Source of the DNA: Asterias amurensis
Taxonomy: Eukaryota > Echinodermata > Asteroidea > Forcipulatida > Asteriidae
Length of the DNA stretch: 64,000 nucleotides
Direction: 5' to 3'
Assembly (NCBI RefSeq): GCF_032118995.1
Contig: NC_092667.1
Location: 8,832,357-8,896,356, forward strand
The notes under the pieces were generated by a model that saw nothing but the letters and a program-made list of their open reading frames with translations, was not told the DNA's origin and made no database searches. Each line of letters opens with the position of its first letter. Positions within the stretch are counted from its first letter, which is position 1. A program made the position numbers and the translations under genes. This document shows, piece after piece, positions 32,380 through 45,900 of this stretch.

Positions 32380-35151
32380 GACGTTTCTTTCCTGGCGACA
32401 GTTAACTGCCCCCATACCCCAGCTTCGTAACTCTTCACACATAGACAAATAAAAGTAGTTATTGCAGTTAAAAGCAAGATTTAATAGTTAATACCAAAAT
32501 ACACTTTGTCTGATACTTCTCTGTTCTTTCTTGATCAATCTCTGTCTTTTATAACCCAGTTGAGGCTAACCATCATGACTTATGCTTACCATGGGCATGT
32601 TAGCAATTATTCAGTAACACTGCTATCTTAAAATATTGGTCGTGAAGGACTATGCGAGTGTGTGCAGTCTGTTTTCTACCCATGTTGTATTGACACAGTA
32701 ATCAATCGCTGTGTTGGTTGTTGCTTTTGTTATACTGACATTTAGCCATCCCTTGTTTGCAATCATTGCCCACAAGGCGATGATTATGCCTCAAGCAGTT
32801 GCTCATTTTAAGCAGGGTCATGGATGTGAACCCTGGGTCCCATTGCTTTAAGCTGATAAGCACATAAACTTGCTAAGCACAAAAGGTTACCAGCCACAAT
32901 GTCAATGAATGTACACTATATTGACTGGTTCCCATAAAGGATTTGGGCTTGGTAGCTATTTATGCTTAACACCTTTCAGTAGTTTGGTCCAAGGTTTTAG
33001 CAAAATCAAAGTGAATACAAAACCAGAATTCTGGATGGTATTTGTCAGCTCATAATATCTGCACTGTGGAAATATTTATTTCTCTGTTAGTTGAGGTATT
33101 TTGTTGAACCAAAAATTCCACAGCGACTGTTCCTTTATTTTTTTATTTTCATTTCCCCCCCCCTGTTTAACGAATCAAAAAGTGTTTTGTAACGTTTAGA
33201 ACATGTCTTTGAGTTGTGTTGTAGACTTCTTGGTTTATGGTTCTATTGTCTTGGAATCAAGTTCTATTGTCTTGGAATAGACATCTGGTTTGTATGTGTA
33301 TTGTCACCGAAACAAATATTTGAGTTTACAAATTCTGCAGAACATTCAATGAGGATTGTTCAGTACTCGGTGTTGGTTTTTCAAGGTTTCAGTCAGATGC
33401 ACGTTATAGTTAGATTTGGGGTTTTAAGGAATTATTAAAATGCAATTTATATTACATAACCAAGTAACTGGTTAATATGTGGTGTGAAATTCCTTACCCT
33501 TAAATGCTCTTGTTCTTTGTGTAACATTTACATAATGTAACAAATTAATGGCCACTCAGAAAAGATCATGCTTTATTTTCATAAGTTTATAGTTAACGAT
33601 CATGTGGACAAGAAATACGACATGATGTGGAACCGTAGAGAATAAATAGTGTTTCTTTATAGCTCAGTTTCGATGACAAATTCAAGATTGTAAATTGACA
33701 TGACTGAGCATGGCAGGTTAAAACATTGTATCAAATACCACTCTCTAATTGCTGCTTGTGTTTTACATGGTTGAAAGGTTAACTCCAATATGTTAAGCAA
33801 TGCAAGCAATGTAACCATGAATGTTGAATACATAAATATTGATAATTAATATGTAGTATGCTTTGATATAAAGTACATGTATCTTTCAAGTTTCAGTGTT
33901 GTCATTATGATGATACACCTTATTCTCATCTTTACAATCTTAGAATTGTTCCCTGTTCACAAAGATTTTTTAAATGCTCATAATTGGTAACCAGATTATG
34001 TTTTGCCCGTTTGTAAAAGAAACTTCACTTTCATAATGTCAATGTTTTTGGTGAATTAAAGAAAGAGTCTTTAGTCTTTATGTCAGGACTGAATAGTGTT
34101 GTTTAACTATTGGAGCTGTAGGTCTTTTCATTGATGTATTCAGCGTATCGCCAGAAATGCTTCACTTTCAACCATCAATAAGGCGCGACTGAAAACGTTT
34201 TATCGTTTGCAACCATGGATTATTCATGATTATCTAGTCAAGGTCAAGATGTTTTAGGTCTAACGAGTCCGCTACGCAGCTGTACTTTATCTTTCGATTG
34301 TTTCAGTATCTTTGTCTTGGCTGCATTTGTCATGGAAATATTGAACCCTGTGAGTTGGTAGTATACCTGGAGGTTGTAAGTTCAATTCCTGCTCTAGTCA
34401 CTGTGGTCTACTTGAGTATTTAATAAACTATGAATAAATATTCATCCATCCCTGCACCTCACATCTGGTTTGGGCTCCGTCCTGTAGAACATACTTGTTT
34501 AAATGCCGAGTAAAGGTTTTTAGTAGCACGTTGTGATATTCTCTGTATATACTGGCTCTTGGGAGAGTTGGTTGTTTTCTTCAATGTTTCAACTAGCGTG
34601 CTCTGATTATCTCCACCAGAAGCCAGCATTATTCATGGCCCCATTTCATAGAGCTGATTAAACAGAAAATGTTGCTTGACACATTTCTGCTAAGCAGAAA
34701 TGAGCAGGGTACCAGCCACAAATTGTATATGTGACATGGTAGTTTGACTGGTAACCTTATTCTGGTAAGCATAATTTTGTTGTGTTTAGCCGCTTAAGCA
34801 GCTCTATGAAATTGGGCCCTGGTAATCACTTGGTGCTACTGCAAACCTCATTACCACGATGCAGTCTTGGTTAAATGCTATGCCAACAGAATCTGAATCG
34901 TGAATGAAAATGTAACTTGCCATGGTGCATAAAAAACTATGATTTAAATGAACTGATTTATTTTCACAATCGACCCACCAGAAAAAAACTTAATCTAAGA
35001 ATGATTTGTAATCATAGCAAGCATTACATCAATTCCTTTGTATGTTTAGTTACACATGAACTAAAAACAGTTGTCATAAGCCATCATGAAATAATATAAA
35101 GATTTCAAAATAATTCTTGGTTTTTATTACAGTTACCTTAAAAACAATAAA
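32380..35151 (+). other. FKBP12 3' UTR / downstream sequence
   Basis: AT-rich sequence without recognisable coding exons follows the stop codon. AATAAA hexamers at 33641 and 35146 are candidate cleavage signals; which is used is unknown. A small inverted-repeat element (34638-34820) and a weaker relative (about 32836-32990) lie inside. Confidence 0.45.
34638..34820. repeat. TTTCATAGAGCT-type MITE (family F) near the FKBP12 3' end
   Basis: GGCCCCATTTCATAGAGCTG is mirrored by CAGCTCTATGAAATTGGGCCC, with internal TGCTAAGCA repeats. Related copies: 35507-36167 (compound), 50001-50211, about 42101-42170, and a fragment at 2625-2690. Confidence 0.75.
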
Positions 35152-35506
35152 TCCTTGTAAAACACATGTATTGAGTAGTTTGGTAGTGGAATTTTTTGTA
35201 AGAAACCATAATAAATGTTTTAGTTTCTGTTTTGTGTGTAATCAAAAGAACGGGTGTACAAATTATATTCAAGACACTTTTGCACGGTAGTAGCATGTGC
35301 CTATGTGATCTGGTTTACACCAGAATTTAATTGGTAATACACATGTACATTGTACCAAGTACACTCGAAACTCAAAGTGTAATTTGTGTAGTGTCAATTA
35401 TTCCTAGTGTCATTCACAGAAGTTCACAGAAAGTAACTGCACGTTCAATAAAAGTAAGATATGTAGGCATGGCAGTGTTAGTACTAGTGTTCTCATTCTC
35501 CCCACT

Positions 35507-36167
35507 GGGCCCCATTTCATGAAGCCTGTAAGCAACAAAAATTGCTTAGCATGAAATTTCTTCATTGATAAAAACAGAATTAAGCCAGGTTCATACTTCC
35601 TGCGAATGCGAATCGAATTTGATGTGAATTTGACGTCACAACCCTTCTTTCGCTGCGATATTCGCAAGAGAGTTTAGCACAACTCAACTCAGTGCGAATT
35701 TTGTTGCGAATTTGTGACATCAACATTTGTATCACAATCGCATTCGCAGGAAGTATGAACCAGGCTTTACCAACCAGATTTCCATGTGATTTTCAGGATA
35801 AGCAAACAACAGCTGAATGCCAGTAACAAGCAATATGCAACAAATTAACATTTGGTTGGTAGTCTTGTTTTTATCAAGGAAGAAATTTCATGCTGAGCAA
35901 ATTTTTGTGCTTACAGGCTGTATAATTTCATAGAGCTGCTAAGCATAAAAATTTGCTTAGCATGTTATGTTTGCCTTGATAAAAACAGGATTACCCACCA
36001 AATTTTCACGTGATTTTCAGGAAAGCAAACAGCTGAATAACAGAATAACAATCAATACGCAACAAATTAAAATTTGGTTGGTAATCCTGTTTTTACCAAG
36101 GAAGAAATCACTTGCTGAGCAAACTTTTGTGCTTAGCAGGTCTATGTCATAGATGAAATTTGGCCCT
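35507..36167. repeat. Two adjacent family F elements, one split by a MITE
   Basis: The first (35507-35930) has ATTGCTTAGCATGAAATTTC and its complement flanking the family E insertion. The second (35920-36167) repeats the same order (TTTGCTTAGCATG...GAAATTTGGCCC). Confidence 0.7.
35581..35769. repeat. MITE, family E copy 1
   Basis: AAGCCAGGTTCATACTTCCT is mirrored by AGGAAGTATGAACCAGGCTT; internal GCGAATGCGA-type repeats. It is inserted in a TTTCATAGAGCT-type element. Confidence 0.78.
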
Positions 36168-36475
36168 GGTCTTGGACCTTCTCAAACATACATGTCCATG
36201 TACAAACTGCAGTTCAATGATTCTATAATGTATTATAAACATACAGGGCTTGATTTTTGGGGGAAAATCCATAAGACTGCAGGGCATGTAGCTTCAAACT
36301 GTTATGGACCAGGGAATTTGTTTCAAGACTGGAATAAAAAAAAGAGAAGAACACTATCTACACAATTGCATAATTGACCCATTTTTTGATCAAGCACTAA
36401 AAGACTAAGACAAGATTGATCATTTTGTGGGTGTAAATACTAAAATACTTGATGGAAGATATTTGTATTTATCAG

Positions 36476-36641
36476 TTCAAAGACACTTGACACTATTAGC
36501 GCTTGTCAAAGACCAGTCTTCTCGCTTGGGTGTACCTCAACATTATACATAAAATAAACCTGTGGAAATTTGAGCTCAATTGGTCGTCAAAATTGCAAGA
36601 TATAATGAAAGAAAAAACACCGTTGTCACACCTGCTAAATC
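36476..36641 (-). repeat. TTAA MITE family C, fragment
   Basis: GACACTTGACACTATTAGCG followed by GACCAGTCTTCTCGCTTGGG and the shared AAATTTGAGCTCAATTGGTC segment. Only about 165 bp remain. A further scrap of the same interior is at about 27370-27485. Confidence 0.65.
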
Positions 36642-36805
36642 CGAATTGTGGATAAATTTCTGTATTGGCATGATGGGGGGTAAACCTTTATCATTAATTT
36701 TTTAGAAACAGATTGAATAACTTGATTGAAAAACCACTGACGTGAAATGTATTTCTCAAATATTGACAGTTTATTAACCAGCTCTTGTTAGAAAGTTGTT
36801 TCAGG

Positions 36806-37180
36806 TTAAAAATAGCCATTATACACTTTCGGAACAGGAAAAAAAAAGTTCACAGATTTACAAATAACTTACAGGGTTTACAGAAGGTAATGGTAAAAGA
36901 CTTCTCTTTAAATATTATTCCATGAAATGCTTTACTTTTTGAGAAAACATTAAAACAATTATCAATTCTCGACATCGAGTAAATACGGATTATAGTAAAC
37001 ACATGTCATGACACGGCGAAATGTGCAGAAACAAGGGTGGGTTTCTCGTTATTTTCTCCCGACTCCGATGACCGATTGAGCCTAAATTTTCACAGGTTTG
37101 TTATTTTATATATAAGTTGTGATACACGAAGTGTGGGCCTTTGGACAATACTGTTTACCGGAAGTGTCCAATGGCTTTAA
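36806..37180 (-). repeat. TTAA MITE family A, copy 3
   Basis: Reverse orientation of copy 1, ending ACCGGAAGTGTCCAATGGCT then TTAA. It lies between FKBP12 and CCDC25. Confidence 0.85.
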
Positions 37181-37317
37181 CAGATAGCTAGCACCTTTGT
37201 CTACAAGTTTCCTTACGCAACCTAAAGCTCTCAAGATTACGTTTAGGGCATCCTTGGTTTCATTGCCCGCCAGAAAAACATTTTGGTTACTTTCAAATAT
37301 CAAGTAATAACCCACAA

Positions 37318-38630
37318 AGTAAACCGACTAAGTCCACTTAGACCGGTTCGGGTTCAACTTTTGTGCGTGTGAACGCAAATAAAGTTAGACCGGATCGGGT
37401 TTAAACCCCAAAACTTAAACCGTCCAGCGAGGCGGTCTAAGTCTAAACCGGTTCGGGTTTATCTTTTAACACTGCGTGTGGACAGAATGACATCCGGTTT
37501 TAACTCACAACGGACGACCCATTGTGTGGTTCAATGCACACGCCCAGGACCCGGAGTGCTTGTATACGGTTTCTGTTGCCTCTGATGCTGAAAAGCACCG
37601 AGTATTTATATTACTTTCTTGCCGCTTACCGAGTTGGCGAAACCCTCTCGATCGCATCGGTGTATGCAGTTTAACACAGGCCCACGCCCATGATTTATTA
37701 AATTCTGAAACAAAATTATATTTTCCCAAGCTTTTTTTGTTGAGTGTCCTGCAATATTGAAACTGTTTTTCATGCGTATACTACAAGCGCAGCGAAGAAG
37801 CATATTATTTGTATTGCTTCTCACATGTACAGTGCTGCCATCCCATAGTGATCACTCTCTGATATCCCATAGTTATCATCACCGATCCCGTGGATGTGCC
37901 TTTCTATTGCCGTCACCGTTACTAGCGTGCTGTACTTTCAATCTAGGAGAATGAACTGCAGTGGGCGCGAGGCTGTGTGTAGGGGAAATTCCCTACGCCA
38001 GCAATATCACCACGTTGTTGGGAAGTTGGGAAAATACTGCAAAGTACATGTCGTAACTTGCACGTGTGTAGTTGTGTTTATGAACGAATCGGAATAAAAA
38101 TCGCGGCACCAGCTTTTGAGAGATCGCAACTTCCAATCGATTGAAGTACAAACTAAAAGTATTTATTAAATCGGAAACAGTGGTATAAAACAAAACACAA
38201 AAATGAAACGTGTTCTGTTTCATGGAATATGGACAATATTTTGGTGAGTTTTTTCGGCGGTTTGTATCAATATTTTGTTTGTTTAAAAAAATAATTTCGA
38301 GTCGTGTTCATGTTTGTTTTAAGTGCCCATATCCTCCTAACGGTAAAACTGTTACCGCGTTCGATTGAGCCATTTGTATCATCCAGGGTATGGGGCACTC
38401 AGTATATCGGCATACTCGGTGCGTGAATCTGATGAATAAAACCGGATGTTAGAGCAACGGGGTCGCGTCTACTTTGACCTCTTAAAACCGAAGATAAACC
38501 GGATCGGGTTTAACTCTGTGCTGTCTGAACGCAATGGGTTTTTATTTTTACGACCACCCCCCGCTGCTCGTAAAAGTTAGACCGGTTCGGGTCTAAAAGT
38601 TAGTACGCTGTCTGAACATACCCAATAGGT
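37318..38630. mobile_element. Candidate DNA element with subterminal repeats
   Basis: AGACCGGTTCGGG and variants (AAACCGGATCGGG) occur near 37347, 37396 and 37444 at the left and near 38500 and 38580 at the right, in opposing contexts with GTGTGAACGCAA and CTGTCTGAACGCAA. No transposase is recognised and exact ends are unclear. Confidence 0.5.
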
Positions 38631-38650
38631 ACATCTTAAAATAATTTGGG

Positions 38651-38915
38651 GTCCGTTAATGAAAGAAAAGCTTTCACTACAGACTAATAACGACCCCTAG
38701 ATTAGCGTGCTGGCGCTCTGCAAACTGAGCTATCTAGCCCTTTGCTGGTGGTCCCTTTGTTTCAGCGCTTAAAGGTTGTATGGCTTCTGACTGGCGCCCC
38801 TAAACGAGGATATTTTAGGGAGACCCTAACATAAAAGCTAGATAGCTTGGTTGGTAGAGTGCTGGCGCACTAATCTGCAGGTCCTTGGTTTAAATTCCAC
38901 TCAAATCAACTCGTC
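38651..38915. repeat. Pair of facing tRNA-like SINE heads
   Basis: A minus-strand head (TAGATTAGCGTGCTGGCGCTC...GAGCTATCTAGCCC) at 38697-38741 faces a plus-strand head (AGCTTGGTTGGTAGAGTGCTGG...GGTTTAAATTCCACT) at 38838-38902. The B box is degenerate (GGTTTAAATTCC). Confidence 0.65.
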
Positions 38916-39311
38916 TTATATGTTCAACTTCAAACTGTTTAATTTTAGCTTGTTTTTTTCAATTGGAGCTTGCCCTTTCCTTTCCGGAAGGTGTAACCAG
39001 AATCATATAACTAAATGTATACATCACGGAAGAACGCTTAGACAAGAATATACATGTATCTCCATGATGACTTTCATTTAGCAACCAGATAGAACAAGTC
39101 TACCTGGTTATCCTTACGTGAACCACCCATTAAAAGCAAACCAAAGTTTATTTAAGACAAACTCGGGTTGGTACTCACCGTGAAAATAAGCAGTTCTCAA
39201 TGGATCTTTCTTATCTGATCAAAAGTTTATGAGGCGTAGACATGTGGTTTAGGGTGTTAATGCATGAGAGTTTAATGACACAATTTATCTACAAAGTTTT
39301 ACAGGTGCTTG

Positions 39312-39955
39312 TTTATTATAATGTGAAATATTGGAAAACAGTGTTAAATGTTACTATGAAAATGACTTTGAATCATAAAAATCTACCAAATATATCATGA
39401 GTAATCGAATAAGAAACAGTGGACTTTCTCTCTGCTTTTTAGCATTTTGGTTGATATTTGACAACAGCAGTAGGCTTGTGGGTCAGGATCACTGGCTTTA
39501 GGGAAGTGGGTTCCATGGATATTACAACTACTTCACTGATAGCAGCTGATAAGAGTCACAGTGAAACCAGTGAGTAGAATGAAGATATTTTAGATATTCA
39601 CATAATGATGCAGTTGATTGGTTATTTTCTATAAAAAATAATGATAATTTTCCAACACCCTTCAGAGACCGACATTCCAGGCAAGGGCAAATTTCCTTGA
39701 AGATTCCAGTCGGCATTCCAAACCATGCAATCAAAAGTCTGACAATACACATCATCTTTCCAAGCTTTGTGGGCCAAAGTTCTCTTAACATAGATAGATA
39801 TGGTATCTTTTCTAAATCACAAAAACATAATCAGTATGTTTTGCTAGTTCTTCATACATCAGTGAAGGGAGAAAGTCTGAAGATCTTGAGATTAACTAAA
39901 CAGTACCATCTTGTTAGTCTTTTCTCAAGCTCTTTTTAAGATGGGACTACATTGT
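39312..39955 (-). other. Likely CCDC25 3' UTR
   Basis: This is the sequence downstream of the CCDC25 stop on the minus strand. The first good AATAAA on that strand is at 39317-39312, giving a 3' UTR of roughly 640 nt. FKBP12 and CCDC25 are therefore tail to tail. Confidence 0.45.
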
Positions 39956-42900
39956 CTACATAAAGTCATCCGACGCATCTGAATCCATATCAGCATTAGA
40001 TGTCATGTTCTCTGATGACATCAAGGAAGAGTAACTCCTGAAAAAAAAATGAAAAAAATTAAGAGACACAACACAATTATTAAAATGAAAGCTCACTTGG
40101 TATATGTTGGTACTCACACAGACAAAAACCATCATAAGACAAGGACAACTTTTTCACAGTTTTTCTCAAAACCTTTGTCAGGTTCTCTGAATGGCAGTGG
40201 TTGTGATTACAATAGATTTCATATGACAACGATATTTTTCATATGTCAACGATGGATTTTCATACCACAATGATCAAATTTAAAACAATGATCAAATTAA
40301 AAACATAAGTGAAAGTTTGTTCATTTCCTTCCAGGCTCTGTGGTTCTATATCGATTGAAGAAAGATAAACCAAAATTGTGACAAAGTGACAAAAGTCTTG
40401 TAATTCTTTAGAAATTTGCAACTGAGCCTCACTTTTCCTCTGCTTCTTTCCGCCTCCTCTGCGCTTCCTCCCTTTCATTCTCTTTCTTTTCTCTTGCGAC
40501 TTTCTTGGCTGCTTCTCGCTCTGCCCTGTCCCTCTCTTCCCGCTCTGCCTGTAGGTCTGGCATCCTTTCTTCTTTCGTCTTGTTCAGTCTATTTACTATC
40601 TCATTGATTCTCTTATCAACTTTGACATTCAGTACCTGGTTATACAATAGAATAAAATAGGGATGACACAAAGAAAATCTTGTAAATTAATTATCTCAAA
40701 TTCAAAGGGTTTTACAGACATGGTAAGCACAGAAAAATGTTGCATATATCAGGAACACTAAGGTTTTTCCAGTCAACATTAACTTTATATTTTATAATCA
40801 AATTCTACAATTTATATGGGTATATTCTTCCACTTCTAAGTAAGAAAATCTTGTAAATTGATAATCTCAAATTCAATGGGTTTTACAGACATGGTTAGCG
40901 CAGAAAATTTTTGCATATTATCAGGAACACTGAGGTTTGTCCAGTCAACATGAATAAAAAAAAAAATTTATAATCAAATTTTACAACTTATATGGGTAGA
41001 TTCTTCCACGATCCACAGAATTATTTTTATCAGACTGAAAGTCAACATTCACCGCTACTACAAGAACTCTGGACTTGTCCAGTCATGAGTTTACTGTCCT
41101 GATGCTAGAGTCATTGGTCTCAGGCCTGCAGTCCACTGTTAACATTTGAGCCCTGTCTACATACCTCCCTGTGTTTGTGGAATCCTACTTGGCCGACATC
41201 CATGTCCCCTGTTTTCTTGAGGTTGCTCCATGGTGTGTATACAACGTTGATGTTATTTGTTTTATTACCTTAACACAAAGAAAACAGTCTGATTTGTTGA
41301 ATTATGAAACCCATTTTATAAGTAACTCCTTGAAAGGTTTTACATTGGATATATGTTTGCATCTGGCATTGCTGTTAACACTGTATACTATTACATGTAG
41401 TAAAGTTTTGGAGGTTGAACAAAGAATTGACTAGAGTGGGATTCCGGATTAGTATGCCGGCGCTCTACCAACTGAGCTATCTAGCCCTATATTGGCGGTG
41501 TCCCTATTTTGTCAATATCTTTGTTCGGGGGTGCCAGTCAGAAACCATACAACCGTTAACTGCAGTGTAGCCAGGGATCACACCCAAATTACGATACAAC
41601 CTGGGAAGCGGCAGCCAGGGGATCACCTTAAGGGGATGCGACTTTTTCATTCAGATATCAATATAAACCACAAGGGAAACTGACTGGGTAAATTTTGAAA
41701 TGATTTTTGGGGTTGAACAAAGAATTGACCAGAGTGGGATTCGAACCATCGACCTCCAGATTAACGTGCCGGCGCTCTACCAACTGAGCTAACTGAGTAG
41801 TATGATTTTGTAACAAGACTCCCAATAAAGTATAGGGTGAATACTATGGAGCAAAAAGTTGGCCCTAGGAGAAAAAAATAATTCAAGGAAGAAAAACAAT
41901 TATCAGTGTCAACAATTGATAGACAAAATTCAGAAGTGTTTGTTTCTAACACTTGTTTTTTAGTTGTTGACTTTTTACAACGAAATATAAACTGAACTAC
42001 AGTTCTGTTCAGCACTTGCATAACTTACAAAGTACACTCAGTGGTTTGCAGACATACTTAGGTACATAGTTTTAGTCAGAGCACCATTATAGGTGACTTC
42101 TGGGCCCAATTTTATGGCTCTACTTACCATAAGCACATACATTGCGGTAAGCAGAGCCTTAAAATTAGTTCCTGGTCAACATGTTATGCATTTGGAATCC
42201 TTCGTTATCTTTCAATTCAATAAAAATAATTAAAAAAAAATTAAAAACAGGTTAATATCTTTGAGAATAAAACTGTGAAAGCAAAGACATAATAAAAACC
42301 CTTACTGACCTGTAATGCTGTTAGCCTTTACCAGCTGAGCACAATCCTCTAATACAGTAGCAGGGATTGTTTTGATGTTTTCACCTTTAGGTAGTCTCAG
42401 GTACACGTGAGCTGAGGAATGCTTATCAACATGGAACCTGGGGAGAATCATGAATCTTGTTAAAAAGGAACAACTTTATAACTTAGACTCAGGGATAGTT
42501 GAAATCCAGGCTTCAAGTTGGGCTTAAATTCAAACACTATTACTGCTTCTGATTGAGGGTATCGTTGTTATTGGGATGCATAGACAACACTGTACTGAGC
42601 ATATGGTGGGTTTAAAAAACATAAGATTAGATTATTTATTTCTCATCAAATATGACATTTCAGACCGAAATATTTCGAGGGATGTTTTCTACTATCATCA
42701 TATTAGTCCAGGTAAGTTTTATGTAAATCTGTGATCTTTACAATTTGTTTTCTTACCGATTCTGTAACGTTCCTTTAATAACAACACAGGACGTAACTTA
42801 TCAACAGAGGGTGCACGCGGAATGTACAGGTGCGCGATGTTCTTTACATCGTGCATCTCTACCTTCTGCTGATAAATCTATAACAAATTTGTACTGAAAA

Positions 42901-45900
42901 TAATTTCACAACAATACTTACCATATGTCTTCAGGGAATCCATACTTCAATAATTCTTCATCTGTGAACACAAAATTTAACCAAACATTTTTTAAACAAC
43001 CAATCGTTTTTGTTGCCAGGTTCAATAAGAATCATCACTGTTGTTAGTGTTAGAGTTTTTGTCTTTATTTATTTAACATTCCCTGTCAGCCTTGCCTTCT
43101 CAATCCACTACAAAAGTTGATAATATTTCATGCCTGAACTTACTTTCATATTTGTCCAGTCCAACATAGATGACATAACCTGAAAAGTGAAAGAATCATG
43201 AACACTTATTATTGTCGCAAAGTAATCACCTGATGACTGGGTAGATTTAATTTAATTTTGGGTTGAACAAAGACATTTTTTGACAAGAGCTTGATTTGTA
43301 CCTACGACCTCCGGATTTAAGCAGCAGGAGAGGTATGACCTTGTCTTGTGACCCTTCTGTTGCCGCTTAATTACCAGGTTGTATCGTCAACTTTGGTGTG
43401 ATTCAATCCCTAGTTATACCGCAGTTTGGTTACAGGATGGCTTCTGATTGGCACTCCAAACAATAATTTTGACAGAATAGCGAGACCAACGACATTGGGG
43501 TACATGGCTCAGTTGGTACGTTAATCGGGAGGTCACACGTTCAAATCACACTCTAGTAAATTGTTCACTTGTTGTTAATGTACAATTGTTAAGACTTAGA
43601 CTAGACCTAGTTAATGGATCGCTGTACTCCTTAAAAAAAATATATTTGTCATTATCTGTCATACTAGCCTGACTGATGACAAGTTTCGAAAAAAGGAGTA
43701 AAGGCAGTGCCCCGGTAACAGACCTCTAACCTGGTCTAGACTAAGTCCAACCTGGGCTAGCTAGACTAAGACTAGAGCTGTGGTGGGCGCCAACAAGCCG
43801 CCCGTGCAAGCTTGAAGCTTGCACGTGCAATCTTCAAGATGGACCATGCAAACTTTATGTTTTGGGGAGTGAAATTTGCATGCAGCAAATAAGTGCATGC
43901 GGATGAAGTTTGCGCGCTACATTTTGTCAAGCTCGTCATGAACTGCATGGCATAAAATGACCCATCCCATAGGGTGCCGCGTAATGTACGCTTGCTTGCC
44001 CAAATCCTGGACATCGCCATTTGGACTTTAGTTTCGGCCTTTATAGTTGCGATATCGTGCCCCCTCCCGATGGCGAAGCGCTCGAGAGGAGGGTTACGTT
44101 ATCGCAACTACGGTCTTTATTAATAAAGAACCCTTTTTAATTTAAATTCTCAAGGAATCTTTTTGAAAAAGTATGATGTTGAATAAAAGTCGCAGGAATT
44201 ACTTTTGATTCGTGGTTCAACACTTAATTAATGGACATGTAGTTGCGATAACGTAACCCTCCTCCCGACGGCCGCAGCGGCCATCGGGAGGAGGGTTACG
44301 TTATGACAACTAATGGACATGCAGCAAATGCCGGTCCCCAAAAAATGTTTTTGACAGCACCAAATTTGCGCAAGGATCGAAATTTGCGGAGAATATTTTG
44401 GTGCGCAGGCTTTAAACCTGCGTGCACAAATTTAAATCAGGCCATCAAGTTTGCGCGCTCAGGTCAGTGGAAAAAAACAAAAACAAAATATAGATGCATT
44501 TGGAATGAAAATCACACACAACAAATGCCAAAGCAGATGGAGCTATAAAAAGGATAGCTCCATCATCATGGGCATAATTGATGGGCAAAGCAAATTAGTA
44601 AAGAATAATGTCAGCCATTTTCCAGGTTTTTTTTATTTATATAAAAAGAGCCTACTAGCCCTAGAGTAGCCCCACTTGAGTGGCCAAGGTCAGCTATCCT
44701 TAGTTGCGATAATCGTAACCCTCCTCCCGACGGCCCAGGCCGGAGGGTTACGAGACTCGTTCGAGCGTAAACGGTTGATCTGGTCCAACACGTACAATTT
44801 GGACAGCTAGTCACCAGATTTGCCCCATTTTTACCACTTTTAAAAATCATGACACAAATTCTGAGGGTACTACCTTAATCCGCAACGTCTAATGCAGCCT
44901 GCCATAATACTCAAAACACCATTGAGGAAATATTTCGAAGAAAAATGGACAAAAACTTACCAGAATCGGAGCGAATTCACAGGTTCAAATGTCGAACCTG
45001 CGTGGGGCGGAGCTTCGGCTGTATGTGTGGGATGTGTGGTTCAAAAGGTCGTGGCAGTGCGTGGGGTGCGTTGTGTAGCCCGGCAAACTGTGCACATATG
45101 TGCGGTCCGAGGCTATTCCCGCTTGCGGACTCACATCACTACACGGGCGGACGGGATGTTATACTTATCAGCAACAACACAGTACACGTGTATGTACATT
45201 TACATGGTGTACAGTACTGTGGTGCATATCATATACATGTACAGTGCATTGTCCTATTTTACAAACGGGCCCTGATGACATGTCTTTTGATTTCCTTTTT
45301 TTTTTCATCTGTATTTTCATCAATTATTTATTCGTTTGTCCAGTTCCATTTGTAATCTTTTTGGATTTTATATAGTGTCTTTTTTTATTTAAGAAAGTGT
45401 TGTGAATACACCATGAATAGACCGATTGCGATACCAATGTTTACGTATGATCACGTGACCTACAGTACCCAAAGAAAAGGACAGATACACAGCAAAGACA
45501 CGGGAGGATGGGAAGACTCGTACCAATGGACAAGAAATCGGCCGTATATAACTTTGTCTAGCTAAAAACGAAACCCTTTTTGTAAAGTTGAATGTTGTAA
45601 CATAAATTTAAATCACACTTGCTGTTCTATATTTCCAGTATTCTATTAAAAAATAGGTTTCTTTTGAGATTATAAACTACGTGAGCTACTGATGTTTGAG
45701 CAAGCTCACGCGCCGTAGATTTTGCGCTGTGCACGGCTGAAGTCGGGCTGTGCCGTGAGCGAAGTTGTCCGACTCTAGATGAAAGCTATCCCTTCTAAAA
45801 AAAAAAAATGAGGATTAAAATAAAGGGATTGGCAGCTTTTTCGGGAGAGGAATTTTATTGAAAGTATTGGCAGCAAATTCTTTACAATGAGGGTAACACT

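Noticed and set aside
44892-45355. Overlapping ORFs of 127-136 codons, repeated at 47753-47292 on the other strand
   Set aside because: They are the two arms of the inverted-repeat element, in several overlapping frames, with no family match or splice context.
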